Assembly: GCA_026018925.1 (NCBI GenBank)
Contig: JAKSZU010000016.1
Location: 55,689,075-55,753,074, forward strand
DNA: 64,000 nt
Reading direction: 5' to 3'
Source of the DNA: Tupaia tana
Lineage: Eukaryota; Chordata; Mammalia; Scandentia; Tupaiidae
Within the stretch, counting starts at the first letter, position 1. Each line of letters starts with the position of its first letter. The notes under the pieces are model-generated. The model searched no databases and was not told the origin of the DNA. It saw nothing but the letters and a program-made list of their open reading frames with translations. Below are positions 31,311-42,224 of this stretch, piece after piece. The position numbers were made by a program, and so were the translations under genes.

Positions 31311-31798
31311 TTATGCATGGATTTTACAAAAATTTTGCACCAAAATAAACTAGTACTTTATTCTATTTTTCCACGAACTTTTTGAGGTCCCCTTATATGT
31401 GGAATCTAAAGCCAAAAAAAACAATATGAGTACAGCAGAGGTTTCAGGTTGAAGTAGGGGGAAGAATGGCAAGATGCTGACCACATAGAACAAAGTTACA
31501 GTTATGCACAATAGAATGAATAAAACTACAGGTTCAATTTATGCATGAGGGCTATAGTTAATAATTTTGTATTGCATACTGGAAATTTGCTAAGAGAGCA
31601 GGTTTTAGGTAATTTTATGACCCAAAAATGGTAAATACATGAATTGATAGATCTGTTAATGTTTTTGACTACAGTTATTTCACTATGTGTATATCAAAAT
31701 ATTATTCTGTATACCTTAAATATATACTATAAAAATAATATTCCAATAAGAAAAAGGAAAAGAAGGAATAAAAACATGATTTAAAAAGGCATAACTCA

Positions 31799-32070
31799 GG
31801 ACCAACAAGTAGTGTACTGGTTAAAACACTCCCACATAGCCGACCATGGTTTGATTCCTGGACTTGGTGGCATGAAAAATCATGCCAGGCACATGTGTGT
31901 GCATGCCCAAAGTCCCAGGACAAGAATAGAAGAGAAGAGAATTTATCATGGCCATCCTCCCAGGGGGTTATTTCTCACTTACCCGCTCTCACTACCTCTC
32001 TCTGTCTCTCTCCAGTGAATGCATGCACCCTATGGCAAAAAAAAAAAAAAATCACTTAAAAAATATAAAT
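31799..32070 (+). mobile_element. tRNA-derived SINE, first of a second tandem pair
   Basis: The head is GGACCAACAAGTAGTGTACT with a B-box-like GGTTTGATTCCTGG near 31848. The body and 3' end read '...ccctatggc' plus A-tail. The left flank GGCATAACTCA and the middle flank GGCCATAACAT are similar. Confidence 0.88.
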
Positions 32071-32083
32071 AGGGCCATAACAT

Positions 32084-32337
32084 GGGACCAGCAGGTGGTG
32101 CAGTGGTTAAGGTGCTAAACTCCTACATAGCCAACCATGGTTCAAGTCCTGGGCCTGGCAGCTTGAAAACTCATACTGGGCATGTGTATATGCATGCCCA
32201 AAGTCCCATGAAGAGAACAGAGCAGATGGGTTTGTGATATGGCCACCCCCACCTCACCCCACCCTGCCCCATTGTTCACTGTCTCTTTCCCTTTCTCTGG
32301 TGAGCACACGCAAGTGGAAGAAATGTAAGGGAAAGAA
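32084..32337 (+). mobile_element. tRNA-derived SINE, second of the second tandem pair
   Basis: The head is GGGACCAGCAGGTGGTGCAG with a B box GGTTCAAGTCCTGG near 32140. The body ends '...gtgagcacacgcaagtgg'. The right flank AGGTATAACTCAGA repeats the flank to the left of the first SINE. Confidence 0.88.
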
Positions 32338-32436
32338 GAGGTATAACTCAGAGAACAGATTAAATAAAGATGATGACAGAGATAGTATACATAATAAGAA
32401 AATATCGGAAACGCACTGACACCAATAAATGTGAAG

Positions 32437-32600
32437 ACAGTGGCCCTGCTGCACTGCTATTGCTCCTAATCAGCAGGCTGAGACCATACGAAAGGCCTGG
32501 GTTCAATACTGACTCTTCTACAGGCCAGGGCCCAGTGGGACAAGCCTATAGTCCTAGGTATTCAGAGGCTGATGTAAGATGTAAGAGGATCACAATGTAG
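32437..32600 (+). mobile_element. tRNA-7SL chimeric SINE (Tu-like)
   Basis: The tRNA-like part holds 'ggcctgggttcaatactgac' (B-box position). It is followed by GGCCAGGGCCCAGTGGGACA and 'agcctatagtcctaggtattcagaggctgatg', which parallels the 7SL/Alu 'cctgtagtcccagctactcgggaggctgag'. The 3' part after 'ggatcac' is short. Confidence 0.7.
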
Positions 32601-32616
32601 AAAGACCTTGTATTAA

Positions 32617-32623
32617 AATTATT

Positions 32624-32675
<52 letters not shown>
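32617..32675. repeat. (AT)n microsatellite
   Basis: A long alternating AT run follows the chimeric SINE and has one GT interruption. Confidence 0.95.
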
Positions 32676-32676
<1 letters not shown>

Positions 32677-32800
32677 AAGGTATTCAAAAAGAACTAGAAA
32701 ATTTTAATGGTCCTAAAACAACTAAAGAGAGAGAATTGTTACCAAAGGGCGAAGTAACAAAGAACAGCTCATGGAAACTCCCCCCAAATAGTAGGCTTTT
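32676..32800 (+). mobile_element. Probable L1 ORF2 fragment
   Basis: 'attcaaaaagaactagaaaa', 'tttaatggtcctaaaacaac' and 'taaagagagagaattgtta' resemble the pre-polymerase stretch of old L1 ORF2. It is short and diverged. Confidence 0.45.
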
Positions 32801-34855
32801 AATTTTATGGATTTTTTTTCTCCTTTGTCCCCATACGTCACTTACAGTAAAGTCATTCATATTATATAAAGCTGTAGTCTTTTAGCCACCAAATCTGAAG
32901 ATTTGGAGATGCAGAAAAAACTATATAACCAGATACTTCAAACATCAAGGGAGTCAGTTATGTAATACAACTACATAAACAGCCCATAACTGGAAAACAG
33001 CAGAGGCAAGCATTGATATTTAAGGGGCCCCAAATTCTTTGCGAATGTTGTGTTTCAAGTTAAAGACAAGTATCCAAAAGAGGAGATAAGATGTCAAGCC
33101 ACCCAGATAAGAAACTAAGATCTACCTCCTAAGTTTTCCCATGAAACCCAGAGTGGATCTAGAAAGTCTTTCTGGAACAGATCTTCAAAGTGTCCCAGGC
33201 TGCCATGTTTAGAGTTCTCTAAATTGCAGACTTCTGTCTTCCTTAGGTTAAATACTGAATGCTTCATCGAATGTTTCCCAAGGTTCTCATGGTGAATTGA
33301 CCTGTCTCCCTCTCTTCCCCCAGCTGTTTACTTATTGCCTAGGAAACCTGGATGAGTGAAGAGCAGGTGGCTTTGGACTGTCAGGGCTAAAAACTAACTT
33401 GCAGCCTGCAGTGGAGTAGGAACAGGTAGGTGCACATGAGACTGAATTCCCAAGACAGCTCTTCTGTCACACAGAGAAGGAAAGAACTATCACCCAATTA
33501 TCCCAGTGCTCTGCTGGATGCTTCTTAATCCTATTACACCTGGCATTCATGGGGGAGGTAGTGGAAACAGAAAGGACAGGAAAGCAATACAGTCATGGTC
33601 TTTCCCCACCCTGACTACATTTAGCATGAGCTTATTACCATCATTTGCTTCTCCAGCGAATGCAATTAAGCCTCCATGCTCAATCCACTGGGAACCTGAA
33701 ATGTGGCCTACAAATCACCTGTCTTCCTCAGCCATTACCAAGCCTGTTGAAGCCAGCTCTGCACTCTAACAACCCGTGGGAAACTTCAGAAAAAGCAGGG
33801 TTGCCAGGGAGAGGAGCCTGAGCTTGTAACCTGCATCCTGGTGGTCTCACACCTCACAGTGTAGGATGTGCTTCAGCAAAAATTAATTTTAACATACTGT
33901 TATGGAAGCTTTAATTAAAAATCCCAATCCCTGAGAACTTGCTGTTTGTCCAAGACTTAGTTATACCCTACCCCAGATCCACAGAAGTGCCTTGTTTCTT
34001 AACTGGAGCAGCCCTACACATGGTTTGACATTCCCGTAGTTCTGGAATAAGATTTCTACTGCTACTGTCACTGCCCCACAGACCTCTCACCCCTTGAGAC
34101 AGCTGCTACTGGCCCCTTATGTCACTAGTAAGCATGCCCTTAAGATCTTGCTTCACACCTGTACCATGTACCTCTGCTTCAGAGCCACCACTCTGGGTTT
34201 CCATGTTGCAGCTGAGGTACAAGAAGCTGTGGGATCCACTAAGTTCCTAGCCTAGAAATGGAGGGAAAACTTTGAACAGTGGGAGATGGATGCCAAGATA
34301 GCATCTTTCCCCTTTTTCCCTGCCTGTGCTTGCTGGAGAAAGAGAGAGATAGCAGCACAGCCTCTCCAAGGGCAACTGGGACACTGAGATATCTCCTGAA
34401 TTGAAGCTGTGCTCAGCAGGCAACACACTTGCTTATATTTGCTCTCCCTCTTTCTGCTACCCTGGTATTGCACCCCCTTATAAAGTGCGAGGCTATAAAC
34501 CCTTAACTTCCGGGCTCCCTTTTTTAGGGAAGCAGCAGTGAGACAGCATTCTTTTAAAATGCTTTTTGCTCTGTGATGCCACCTGTAGGAACTGCCCTCC
34601 TATGTATGGGCCATGGGCTCAAACCAACACCAATCGCTAACACCAACCACTCACATAACACTCCAGCCCACTTCTCTGATTCTCGCTCCCAGGCTAAGCC
34701 CATCACGGAACTAGAAATAGATTATGTACAAAACAAAGGCTTAGCTTCAACTTTTGCAAAGGAACTTTCTACCTAAGCAATTCACAGATACACTTCTGTC
34801 TGTAGCCAGAAAGTGAGTACTGAAGAATCCTTTCTCAGAGGATGGTTCAATAAAA
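32801..34855. other. Low-copy sequence, no gene established
   Basis: About 2 kb carries almost no recognisable repeat. Small frames (33506-33769 plus, 34252-34473 minus) lack known domains and intron signals I can support. This could be unique intronic or intergenic DNA. Confidence 0.4.
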
Positions 34856-34860
34856 TATGA

Positions 34861-35098
34861 GGCAAGCTCAATGTGGCAACACAGTGGTGAGTAGCACTCT
34901 GCAATGCTGGAAGCCATGTGAGCCATACGGAAGATCAGGGTCTGGCTCCCAGGTCAACGTGTACACACCAGGTGCACATGCATATAACCATGATCCTGTC
35001 TGGCTTAAAGGCTGCAGCGGCAGAGGGACTGCAACATAAAATCCCATTGAGCTGCTTGTCTTTCTCTTTCTCTCTGCTTCTCTCTCTCATGAAAAAAT
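34861..35098 (+). mobile_element. tRNA-derived SINE, second family
   Basis: The elements 'ggaagccatgtgagccatacgg', 'ccatgatcctgtctggctta', 'gcagcggcagagggactgca', a CT run and a short A run follow the order of the second SINE family. Confidence 0.78.
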
Positions 35099-35102
35099 GA
35101 AT

Positions 35103-35345
35103 TAAGTTGGAGATAGGTGGCCTCACAGCTCTCCAAGGCTGACCCATATGGGAAGGTTCTGGGTTCACGTATGAAGACTCCTGAGTATATACACAGCACT
35201 TACACATGTCCATGATCCTGGTCTGGCTGAGGCTAGGGGTAGACAATGGTACCAGAATCCTGTAGGGAGCACTGTCTCTCTGCCTCTGTCTCTCTCTTTA
35301 TCTCTCTCTCTCTCTCTCTCTCTGCCTCTCTCACTCACGGAAAAA
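35103..35345 (+). mobile_element. tRNA-derived SINE, second family, head-to-tail
   Basis: It starts AAGTTGGAGATAGGTGGCCT and has the B-box-like GGTTCTGGGTTCACG near 35155. It continues 'catgatcctggtctggctgaggctagggg' and a long (CT)n segment, ending 'cactcacggaaaaaa'. It follows the previous copy directly. Confidence 0.83.
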
Positions 35346-35364
35346 ATAGCTTTTTTAAAAAGTT

Positions 35365-35365
<1 letters not shown>

Positions 35366-35448
<83 letters not shown>
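35366..35448. repeat. Composite (AT)n(AC)n(AG)n microsatellite
   Basis: Three dinucleotide runs follow one another without a gap (AT to about 35406, AC to about 35427, AG to about 35448). Confidence 0.95.
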
Positions 35449-35449
35449 T

Positions 35450-36260
35450 AGGGAAGGGCACAATTCTTTGAGGCAAATTACCATCACAAATTAAAGCACT
35501 ATAATAGCTTATTTTCAGACAGCTGGGTGGTTTCCTCAGATTTTATTGACTAGGAAAAAAATTAATAGTATAAAACCAGAATGGATGAAAGTAATTTCTC
35601 TAATTACACACAAGAGTGATGTGAAAAGAAGATATAACAGAAAATTAAAATTTTTGCTAGTCCACTAGGTATTACGTTGTACTTTATGTCCCTGAATCTT
35701 TGGATTTCCAAAAAAGCAAATGATACTGCGGATGTGATTTGTTTCTGCTATTGCTGATTTAAAATGAAAAACATTTTTATGTGGTTTAGTCTTTTGTTTT
35801 TTAATGCTTAGGATTTTAATTAGCAGAGAGGGTATGAGGATATCACCTTGCCTAGTGGCTTCTCTCATCTAAATCAAATGTTTTCCCTTTATGATGGGAA
35901 CAGGGAGATCTCAGAATGTCAGCTGGTTCTCTGATAAACCGCATCTTCAGACATGAGTTTTTCTGTCAGAACATTCCAACCTTTTCATAAACCTGTTCTC
36001 TTCTTTTAATGATGTTGAATATATATAGTACAAGTATCAGTATTAAAGTGAAATTTGAAAGGAGTCGCTTGCTTTTATAACGAGTGTAATCACTCATCGG
36101 CCATTTAACCCACCAAAGCACCTGTCTCAGCCATAATTCAGGACTTTTCAAACAGGCATTATCAGGGCTCACAAAGATAACCATAGAAAATTACAACTAA
36201 GCAAATGTGCTACCTCATGTTAGATTCTGATAGTCAGATAGACAGACATCCTTCATATAG
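35450..36260. other. AT-rich low-copy sequence
   Basis: No gene or repeat family is recognised. Confidence 0.4.
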
Positions 36261-36267
36261 TCAAAGG

Positions 36268-36370
36268 TACAAACAGAAACACGCACTGAGCACTGCTGTC
36301 TGTCAGGTACTGGGCTCATTGTTGTGTATACACCATCTTCTCTGATTCTGCGGTAGTTCTTAATAGATTA
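36268..36370 (-). repeat. MIR fragment, antisense
   Basis: 'cactgagcactgctgtctgtcaggtactgggctca' followed by 'caccatcttctctgattctgcggtagtt' follows the antisense MIR start. Confidence 0.5.
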
Positions 36371-36374
36371 ACAT

Positions 36375-36720
36375 TAGCTACTGTGACAAACTTCCCAGAT
36401 CTCACTGGATTACCACACTCTGTCCTCTAACTATCTACTGTAGGGGTTTGGTGTGAACAAGCATCTTTAATGTATCCAGGACTCCCTTCTCTACCTTCAC
36501 TCTGTAGCTCCACTGTCTAACTCCCAAGATCCTGGGATTTTCTTCAGTCTGCTTACAGCTCAGGCAAGGAAAGCAGAGGTAGAGAAGGTACCCTGTTTTT
36601 TAACTGCATTGGCCTGTGTGTACATAGGTCCCTTCTGTTCACATGGCAAGATTAGTCTAGGCTCCACCTGGACACAAGAGGAGAGTCAGCAAATGTAGCA
36701 CCTGCCTGGATACTCCACTG
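36375..36720 (-). mobile_element. Ancient LTR-like repeat, antisense
   Basis: It starts 'agctactgtgacaaacttcccagatctcac', the same kind of start as the repeats at 23795, 37987 and 52880, and ends near an A run. It is very diverged and the boundaries are uncertain. Confidence 0.4.
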
Positions 36721-36722
36721 CA

Positions 36723-36746
36723 TTAAAAAAAAAAAAAAAAAAAAAA
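36723..36746 (+). repeat. Poly(A) tract
   Basis: An uninterrupted A run is followed by a CT-containing stretch and 'catacatgcatacagctgtgcacacgc', possibly a SINE remnant. Confidence 0.85.
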
Positions 36747-36861
36747 GCACACATCTTAGTGGATAAGAATCCATCTCTGCAACAAATTCTCTCTCTCATA
36801 CATACATGCATACAGCTGTGCACACGCAAGCAAACCTATCAAATAGAAACTTTTTTTTCCA

Positions 36862-36975
36862 TTTTACTATTGACAAAGTAGGCTAAGAAAAGTCTTACCA
36901 CTTTTCTGAGGACTCAGAGTAAATAAACTGGAATAACAACCCTGGTCTATGAGACTCTAAAATCCTGTATCTTTC
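36862..36975 (-). repeat. MIR, antisense
   Basis: 'attttactattgacaaagtaggctaagaaaagtctt', 'gaggactcagagtaaataaac' and 'ctggtctatgagactctaaaatcc' follow the antisense MIR order. Confidence 0.55.
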
Positions 36976-36979
36976 TAAG

Positions 36980-37670
36980 ATAACATGTGACATACAAAAA
37001 GCATTTGCATAACACCTTTAATATACAAAGCACTTGAGGCTTACTGGAAGCCGGTGTGCAAGACGGCATGTCAGTCCTCAGCTCATTTTAATAATGCATT
37101 TCTTACAATTTTACCAACCAATTTTGAATGAATTAGTGTATATCTCAGAGGGTTTGAACAATGATATATGTTTTTATTTATGAGATTTTTTAAGGTTCAT
37201 TTTAAAGGATAACAAAATATTTTCATGGTATAATAAATTTAACACAGCAAAAAGTGTTTTACAAGATATATAGGTTTGGTTGTACTTTGAGGAGAATGCA
37301 TGTATTCATAATTTTTTTAAAAAAATGACTTTGATTTGGTTTGTGGTTCACTAAAAATAAAAGCAATATTTGGAACTGGTTCTGCCTAGGTTCAGTAAAT
37401 TAATGTGGTTAGTTTGGTTTATACTTAAGATAAATTCTGGTTCCTAGAAAAAAAAAACCAGAATCTTATTTCAAGTAAAATAGCTTGCTATGTATTTTTT
37501 TTCCCAATTTTTCAGTGTAATGTCGTTTTCTTTTTTGAGGGAATAAATCTTTGATGAGAGGAATATCCCTCCAACTTTCCTGTCATTTGCCTCCCCACCA
37601 CCTCTATCCACCAATTCAGTGAATTTCTACTTATATTTTGCCTTCTATGGTTTCATTATATTAGACCATT
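36980..37670. other. AT-rich sequence
   Basis: Nothing is recognised beyond T/A runs. No open frame is of interest. Confidence 0.4.
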
Positions 37671-37691
37671 TTGGTCATTAGAATTATGTTT

Positions 37692-37938
37692 TTGGTTTTG
37701 GTTTTTGGTTTTGTTTTTAATTTGCCAGCAGGCTGCGTACTTGCCAGATGGAGAGAGAGAGGAAAAACGAGAAAGCACCCTCCATGGGGGACAGTCACAT
37801 CACAAAAACTCCATTTTTCAGCCCGTTCAGGATTTAGTGCATACATGAACACATGGTGTGTTTTATTCAAGCCGCTGGGTCCAGGACTCAAATCATGTGA
37901 GATCTAGCCACCTCAACCACCACATCACTGGCTGGCCC
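37692..37938 (-). mobile_element. tRNA-derived SINE, antisense
   Basis: A (TTTTGG)n tail complement is followed by 'gccagcaggctgcgtac', the body complement, 'ccgctgggtccaggactcaaatcatg' and the head complement 'actggctggcccta'. The flanks TAGAATTATGTTT (37679) and TAGAATGGTGTTT (37939) are a diverged target-site duplication. Confidence 0.85.
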
Positions 37939-37986
37939 TAGAATGGTGTTTCTAAGTTCAAATTCAACTGAAAGTAAGCATGCAAT

Positions 37987-38410
37987 TCTCGTTATCTATG
38001 TCTGTATAACAAATCAACCTTACATTCAGTGATATAAAATAATAATTGTTTTATGCCCATGGATTTTGTAGGTTTGAAATTTGAGAAGGACACTGGAGAG
38101 CAGCTTATCTCTGCTCTACAATGTCTGGGGCCTCAGTTAGAAAGGAGTAAAAGCTGGGGGTGACTTGACAGCTGGGTGCTGGAACCACCTGAAGGCATCT
38201 GATTGATCAGGTGAATCCACTGACTTGATCATCCACTGGTGGCCTCTTCATGTGTCCCAGGCTTCATAATGGCATGGTAGCTGGGTTCTAAGAGTAAATA
38301 TTCCCAGAGGACAAGGCACAAGTGCATGGCATTTGAATGACCTACCTGGTAACATTTCCACCATATCTTATTGGTGGAGGCAATTGCAAAGACCTGCCCA
38401 GGTTCCAAAC
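37987..38410 (-). mobile_element. Ancient LTR-like repeat (ERVL/MaLR class), antisense
   Basis: 'gttatctatgtctgtataacaaatcaacc' opens the element and 'gatcaggtgaatccactgacttgatc' and 'aggcaattgcaaagacctgcc' occur further on. The opening matches the reverse of the shared LTR 3' end ('ggtttgttatacagcaatagat'). Confidence 0.55.
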
Positions 38411-38414
38411 CTGG

Positions 38415-39225
38415 ACCTAACCACTAGATAGGAAGGTTGTCAAGGGGGTAAGGTAAAGAGAGGATGTGGGATGGAAGGCATTGTTACAGTTTTCTTTTGA
38501 AACCACAGTCTGCTATGGTGAGTTCAGAAGACACACCCAAGAAAGTAGCAGGGGCCTCTCCAGTTTCTCTTTAGCTGCTGTTGCTCAGGAATCACTGTCT
38601 CTCCATCCTTTTCCCCAACATGAAGGCTAGATAAGACCATTGTGTTAAATGGACTTTATGAAAGGCTGGGGATTAACAAAAGAGAATAACAGTACTGGTA
38701 ATTATTAATAAATTCTATAGACAAGATTTAATTGTTCTCAGATGCATGGATCTGGCTCCTAAAGAGCAGGACCCTCATTTCCAAGCTCCTGGAATACTGC
38801 CAGGCTGTAAGAGTCAGCACCCCTCTCCTCCATCAGCAATGCCAAGATATGTGTCCCCTTCACCCAAGGTCCAGGAGACAGTTCTGTGAGGCTCAGATCA
38901 AACCTATGGTCTCCTCTCATATCTGCCCTCCTCACCCCAGGCTAAGGACAGTGGAATAGTCCATTCCTTCAAATATGTGATCTTGCCCTTTAATACCCAC
39001 AAAAAAATTAGTTCAATATTAGTGTATTTCTCAGAGCATCATATACTTGAGACTGGATTAACCAGGTATGAAACTTTCAAAGAATAGCCCCGGCTAGGTT
39101 TCAGCTACTCTGTTCAGGGCCTTTTGGTTTATCCTCCAGTGGAAAGGTGACACCGTGCTTTCCTGTGCCTTCTGGATGTAGCTGACAATTTACTGTGAGC
39201 AAATGTATGAGAATATATACCCATA
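38415..39225. other. Low-copy sequence
   Basis: No gene or repeat family is recognised. Confidence 0.4.
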
Positions 39226-39229
39226 CTGC

Positions 39230-39330
39230 TTCCAAACACATCATCACCTTTGATACTCGAAATTACCTGTTGGGATAGGTATTTTGCATAAAAAGAAATG
39301 AAGGCTCAGCACAAGTTCAGGGGCATGTTT
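39230..39330 (-). repeat. MIR fragment, antisense
   Basis: 'ttgatactcgaaattacctgttgggataggtattttgcataaaaagaaatgaaggctcag' follows the antisense MIR core with substitutions. Confidence 0.55.
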
Positions 39331-39554
39331 CAGTGTCTTAAGCTAGAATTAATAGCTCAACCAATATCTCCTCAGACCACCCTGGCTGTGCAGATTCGGA
39401 AATTCTAATTCTGTCTCAAGCACACAGTCAATATTTCCTACTTCATATTAACTCATTCATCATTTCCTTTATAGGAGCCCTTGCCATGGGTTGTAGGTAG
39501 CTTCCCCCTCACTGTTCTCCCTCCTCCTTTCCCACCCCTACCTTTGAGGCCATC

Positions 39555-40050
39555 AATTTATTTTCCATCATTATCGCTTTGGCTTCGATCTGCACCAGTT
39601 TTCCCTAAGTGATAGAACACCTCGTATCCCAAAGAGAAACGCCGCTACTCTGCAAAGCAAGCCTTTGAGTCTCTTTTTAAAACGAGTTCCTACAGTGTGG
39701 CAGATTTTAATGACCCCCATCTCTCATGCCTGCATTGGGTCACCTGAGCCACACTGCTCAAAATGATCTAACCACCTCATAATGCAGGCCGAGGCCGACT
39801 CAGCCTCACCGCGGGGCACCCGGCCTAATTCATTATACCACTCAAAGCCATAAATCACAGGATTCTCCCCCTTTTTTCCTCCCTTTCCTGCCACCAAAAG
39901 GAGAGCTCACATGAAATCTATTTACATGGGATGATTATTCAATTAATTTTTTCATTACACTTGCCAGAAAGCATTGCCAGGATTTCTAACGCTGCCCTGT
40001 GTGTTTGCATTAATGATGACGGTGGCTCCTGATACTTAATCTAGCAATTG
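39555..40050. other. Candidate conserved non-coding element
   Basis: This block has no repeat signature, several retained CpGs (near 39643, 39790, 39811-39824) and clustered homeodomain-type AT motifs: TTCAATTAATTTTTTCATTA near 39937, TAATTCATTATACC near 39826, and CATTAATGATGA near 40008. Frames are closed by frequent stops, so an exon is unlikely. The call rests on composition and lack of repeats, not on an alignment. Confidence 0.35.
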
Positions 40051-40149
40051 TGGCCCATTTGAAGGCCAAGCCCAGCCATAGGCAGACTGTAGATGGTGGA
40101 GGTCTAGCTCCTAGTCAGGAACACGTGCACGCCTGACACGTGTTTAGGA

Positions 40150-40880
40150 ACATCACAGAAGTATTAACAGCTCCACGTACTAACCCCACTGCTTCATCCT
40201 CCCAGTGGCAACCGTAAAGTAAGCTCAGGCCCTTATCCTATCTACCCCAGGTGATTACAAGAGCCCCCTAATTGCTTTCCTCTCTCTTTTACTCCTTCCC
40301 ACCCATCCTCTATAGAGGTTGCCAGGGTGATCTTTAACGTGTAAATATAACCTAGTTACTCCTTTGTCTCATACGAGAGGACTTCAAAAAGCTTGTGAGG
40401 AAAATGGAATTAAGGTACAAGTTTACTTTGGCATAAAAAAAATGAAATTCATGCATGTTCTTTTTTTTTTAATTATGTACACTTTCCATGAATTTTTGAA
40501 GATCCCCTTGTACACATCAATAGTCTCAGTGGTCCATGGACTATAGTGCAAGCTTCCCATTTGGTTTTGCATGCACCACCCTTTATGACCTGGTGCAGAC
40601 CTACCTGGCCACCCTCAGCTCTCGCTACTTACTCTCAGATGAGGCCCCATGCACCAAGACACCAACACCACCAGCTACTCACAACTCCTCAGACAAGCAA
40701 CTCTTCCTAGTGACCATGCGACTGACTTCTTGCCTTGAAATGCTCTTTACTCTCTTGTGTGCCTGAAAAATATTTGCACCTATTATCCAATATCTAATAC
40801 AAACCTTGCCTCTCCTCCTTGAGGAAGATTTCTCGCAAAGCACTAGCAATCCTACTCTGTGGTCTCCACAGCACAATCAA
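40150..40880 (+). mobile_element. L2 fragment split by a MITE
   Basis: The text 'caccccactgcttcatcctcccag', 'gttgccagggtgatcttta' and 'cctagttactcctttgtctc' precedes the MITE. 'atgacctggtgcagacctacctggccaccctcagctctcgctac' and 'gactgacttcttgccttgaaatgctctttac' follow it. This is the order of the L2 ORF2 3' region. The frame is broken. Confidence 0.7.
40375..40510. mobile_element. Mariner-type MITE, second family, copy 3
   Basis: The left arm is GAGGACTTCAAAAAGCTTGT and the right arm is AATTTTTGAAGATCCCCTT, with TA directly outside each end (40373-40374 and 40511-40512). It is 136 bp with no coding sequence. It splits an L2 element, so it inserted later than the L2. Confidence 0.85.
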
Positions 40881-40884
40881 AACC

Positions 40885-42220
40885 CTCACCTCATATTTCA
40901 ATTGCTCACTCTCCTATGAGTTAAAGTCAGAGTCCTGGTCATTCTTTCTTGCACCTCTAATATGGAGACACTCAAATAACTTTTTTTAAAAGACAGGTTC
41001 TTTAGAATTCATCTAGACCTACTGAGAAGCCCGGGAATGAGTATTTATAATAGTTACTGAAGTTGTTTATTTTGCTGACAGTCTGGCAAAGTCTACAGAC
41101 CTCAGGTTTGGAACCTACCACCCTTGCATGTGGCCTGCCTCAGAACAGATGTTTAATGAGTGCTCTGTGAAGGAATGGAGTATCATGTCAGGGTACCATG
41201 TCCCTGTGAGGACAAAAGAATCATAGAGGAAGGTTACACTGATGAAGGCAACAGGGCAGTGGCTATTCTTTCCTTCCTCTGAGCACCACAGACCAACACT
41301 GACCTAAAAGGGATCCAACTTCTGTGAACCCATTAGAAAAGAAATGAGTAAGGCATCAGCTTGGGTCTCACCTAAGTGCACTTTGATTTCTAGACTCCCA
41401 GCACTGTATATCAGGGTAGCCTAGCATCTACCCTTTCCCATGGGCTCCAGGTACACGAAGGGATAAAGGATTGACAGGTGATGTCTGTGCAGACTTGTCC
41501 TCAGCTAACAACAGCTTCAAGAATTACTACCAAGAGCCCAAGGATGCCTCTGAAAATTCCAGCACTCTCTTCCTTTGTCCGAGAATAGAAGGACTCTCCC
41601 AATTCTACTGGCCCCAGGGCTATGAACCAGAGTTGAAGTCAGGTCCCCTGGGCTACTTCTGCCTCCTTCCTGGGGGGGGGCCAACATCTCAAGAGAATTG
41701 TCCATGGCTCCAGAATGGACTTCCCCTCCTGGTTTCACTTAGAGAAAGCAGGCTTGTTCTTAAGGCGTGATTAAGCGACTGTAAAATTTTAGCTGGTTAT
41801 CAGGCCTGATCCTGTCAACAGCCCCATGGATACAAGCCTTTCCCTGAGAGGGCCACTGAGAGGAGGAAGGATTTTGTTTCTCATTGTGGCTGGGGAAATG
41901 ACTGCAAAGTTCACTTTTAAAACTGTCAGTGTCTTTTTGAAAAAGACTGGCCCTCCCTACCATGCAGAGGTAGGCCAACTTCTGTGCATTATTCATTTAA
42001 GATGTACAGAATTCACTTCCTGTCCATAGACCCTTCTTAGCTGCCTTTCATGTCTCTGAAATGCCCACCCCAGATACCACCATGGGCTTTCCAACCTGGA
42101 CACTTTACCTTCCTGGGAGCAACCAACATGCAGGCCTTTTAGGGACTGGACTCTGTTATGTCATCATTGCTAACTGTACTCCCCCTGAGAACATTCTAAG
42201 AAATCTAGAAAATTCTAGGA
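40885..42220. other. Low-copy sequence, no gene established
   Basis: A 99-codon plus frame at 41471-41770 and other small frames lack domains. A run of nine Gs lies near 41673. No repeat family is recognised. Confidence 0.4.
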
Positions 42221-42224
42221 AAAT

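Larger units (their letters stand above)
30719..31392. mobile_element. Mariner-type MITE, second family, copy 2, holding two SINEs
   Basis: The left end GGCTTCAAAAAGGTCACGG (30726 on) and right end CCACGAACTTTTTGAGGTCC are inverted repeats of each other and lie in the L1 3' UTR at a TA-rich site (TTATATG on both sides). The interior TTTTGCACCAAAATAAAC matches copy 1 in reverse. Two SINEs occupy 30775-31310, leaving about 140 bp of MITE. Confidence 0.8.
27057..31735 (+). mobile_element. Old L1M-type element with several nested insertions
   Basis: The 5' portion (27057-27700) resembles old L1 5' sequence ('ccagccaggatcccaaaagg', 'gaaaagctgaactatgg'). At 28200-28640 there is ORF1-like text ('actgagaattttccaaaa', 'aatcttaaaagtagccaggg'). 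At 28990-29900 lies the ORF1-ORF2 intergenic type ('ggatatacttcaggcaaaagg'). At 29880-30460 lies the ORF2 endonuclease region ('cttcatcaggaagatataac'). Most of ORF2 is deleted. The typical L1MA-like 3' end follows, split around 30720/31393 ('atctcacttatatg' and 'tatgtggaatctaaa', then GTATACCTTAAATATATACT). All frames are broken. Confidence 0.78.

Noticed and set aside
41471..41770. 99-codon plus frame with an overlapping minus frame
   Set aside because: It has no known domain. The run of glycines comes from a nine-G stretch.
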